A stretch of 64,000 nucleotides of DNA from Planctomycetota bacterium (GTDB taxonomy: Bacteria > Planctomycetota > UBA1135 > UBA2386), in contig BJHM01000020.1 in the NCBI GenBank assembly GCA_014192625.1, positions 1 to 64,000 of the forward strand, read 5' to 3'. The translations under genes and the position numbers were made by a program. Positions 63,427 through 64,000 of this stretch are shown here, piece by piece. The notes beneath the pieces were generated by a model. That model did not search any database, had not been told where the DNA came from, and was given only the letters and a program-made list of their open reading frames with translations. The number at the start of each line of letters is the position of its first letter. Position 1 is the stretch's first letter.

Positions 63427-64000
63427 GTGGCCTGTCTGCGCGAGCCGCGGATGATTCGGTCGGCGGTGAGATTGATGACGAACGTGATGCCAAAAAGCAG
63501 GACGCCGAGCACGAAGAGTGCTTGGTAATGGTCGTCACCCTGCGCGGTCTCGCCGAGTTCGGCGGCGACCGTCGCCGTGAGCGCGCGGACTGAGTCGAAC
63601 ACCGAGGTCGGCATGACGATCGCATGTCCACTGGCCATCAAAACCGCAATCGTTTCACCGAATGCGCGGCCGATGCCAAGCAGCACGGCTGCCGACAGGC
63701 CAGGGCGTGCATGTGGTAGCACGACGCGCCAGACCACTTGCCAACGGGTCGCGCCGAGCGCCTCGGCGGCTTCGCGGTAGGTGTCCGGCACTGCTCTGAG
63801 CGCGTCCTCGGCGATGGTCGTCATGATTGGCGCCGCCATCAGGCCGAGAATGATGCCGGCGTTCAAAAGGCAAAGGCCGATGTCGATGTGGAAGATGTTC
63901 ACCAAAGCCGGGCCGATCACATGCAGGCCGATCACGCCCCAGACTACAGATGGGATTGCGGCCAGCAGTTCGATCAGAATCTTGAGCCACTCGCGCTTCT
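63423..64000 (-). CDS. pstC: Phosphate ABC transporter permease PstC, 5'-truncated by the window edge
   Basis: The visible C-terminal 190 or so residues read ELLAAIPSVVWGVIG at the window edge, typical PstC, then LCLLNAGIILGLMAAPIMTTIAEDALRAVP with the EAA loop TYREAAEALGATRWQVVWRVVLP, and GIGRAFGETIAVLM. The frame continues past base 64000, where the start must lie. It overlaps pstA by four bases. Neither pstS nor phoU is in the window; pstS would be expected to the right, upstream of pstC. Confidence 0.94.
   Translation of the reverse strand, partial: KREWLKILIELLAAIPSVVWGVIGLHVIGPALVNIFHIDIGLCLLNAGIILGLMAAPIMTTIAEDALRAVPDTYREAAEALGATRWQVVWRVVLPHARPGLSAAVLLGIGRAFGETIAVLMASGHAIVMPTSVFDSVRALTATVAAELGETAQGDDHYQALFVLGVLLFGITFVINLTADRIIRGSRRQAT

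Overview
The window is a gene-dense, G+C-rich bacterial chromosome segment that looks like Planctomycetota (inference, roughly 70 percent sure). The main pointers are a secreted protein with a planctomycete-type cytochrome c domain fused to leucine-rich repeats (23433-24599), a secreted prenyltransferase/squalene-oxidase-repeat protein, a formylglycine-generating enzyme (the maturase of sulfatases, which are abundant in that phylum), late menaquinone genes of the UbiA/UbiX/UbiE type, and a Gram-negative style envelope. No phage, transposase, integrase or CRISPR array was found. The content is core metabolism, translation and envelope biogenesis.

Layout, left to right. 1-1.9 kb: 3' part of a beta-propeller surface protein. 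2.1-8.1 kb: a tightly overlapping run ubiE - CPBP protease - ubiX - ubiA - holA - mutL, combining late menaquinone synthesis with DNA replication and repair. 8.3-13.8 kb: outer-membrane barrel protein, flavin/haem split-barrel protein with ispG, a membrane-tethered FGE, fdhD, and a 650-base gene-poor gap. 13.9-20.9 kb: nucleoside transporter, purine nucleoside phosphorylase and acetyltransferase, then alpha/beta hydrolase, GT-C-like membrane protein and fructose-bisphosphatase. 21.2-27.4 kb: small membrane protein, asnS, cytochrome-LRR-YHS protein, SlyD, and a GCS2-CBS fusion. 27.6-33 kb: tryptophan 2,3-dioxygenase and two large tandem paralogous secreted proteins. 33.2-37.8 kb: rsmE - Gfo/Idh - lutA - lutB - lutC as one run. 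37.9-45.8 kb: DUF502 protein, diguanylate cyclase, the translation block rpsB-tsf-pyrH-frr, tRNA-Lys, a Trm112-like protein and a membrane-anchored PpiD-like protein. 45.9-51.7 kb: surface-glycan genes (methyltransferases, GT2, SGNH hydrolase, O-antigen ligase). 51.7-54.5 kb: ftsY, nusB, ribH, cheR. 54.8-60.9 kb: small membrane protein, lepB, SDR, FAH-family hydrolase, squalene-repeat protein, aminotransferase, rhodanese. 61-64 kb: pst phosphate transporter (pstC-pstA-pstB-pstB, running off the right edge).

Adjacent genes are repeatedly joined by 4-base ATGA or GTGA stop/start overlaps, and these junctions were used to choose many starts, often GTG.

The most unusual finding is the phosphate-transporter ATPase pair. 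The two PstB proteins have complementary motif losses: one has a degenerate ABC signature, the other lacks the Q-loop Gln and the switch His. Together they would make one good and one degenerate ATP site, as in asymmetric heterodimeric ABC exporters. Other unusual items are a membrane-tethered FGE with both catalytic cysteines, a ribosomal protein S2 with a long Gly/Arg-rich tail, a cytochrome-LRR-YHS fusion, a CBS-regulated GCS2 ligase, a CPBP protease inside the menaquinone operon, and a pair of small paralogous membrane proteins that each have short tandem DNA repeats on their upstream side.
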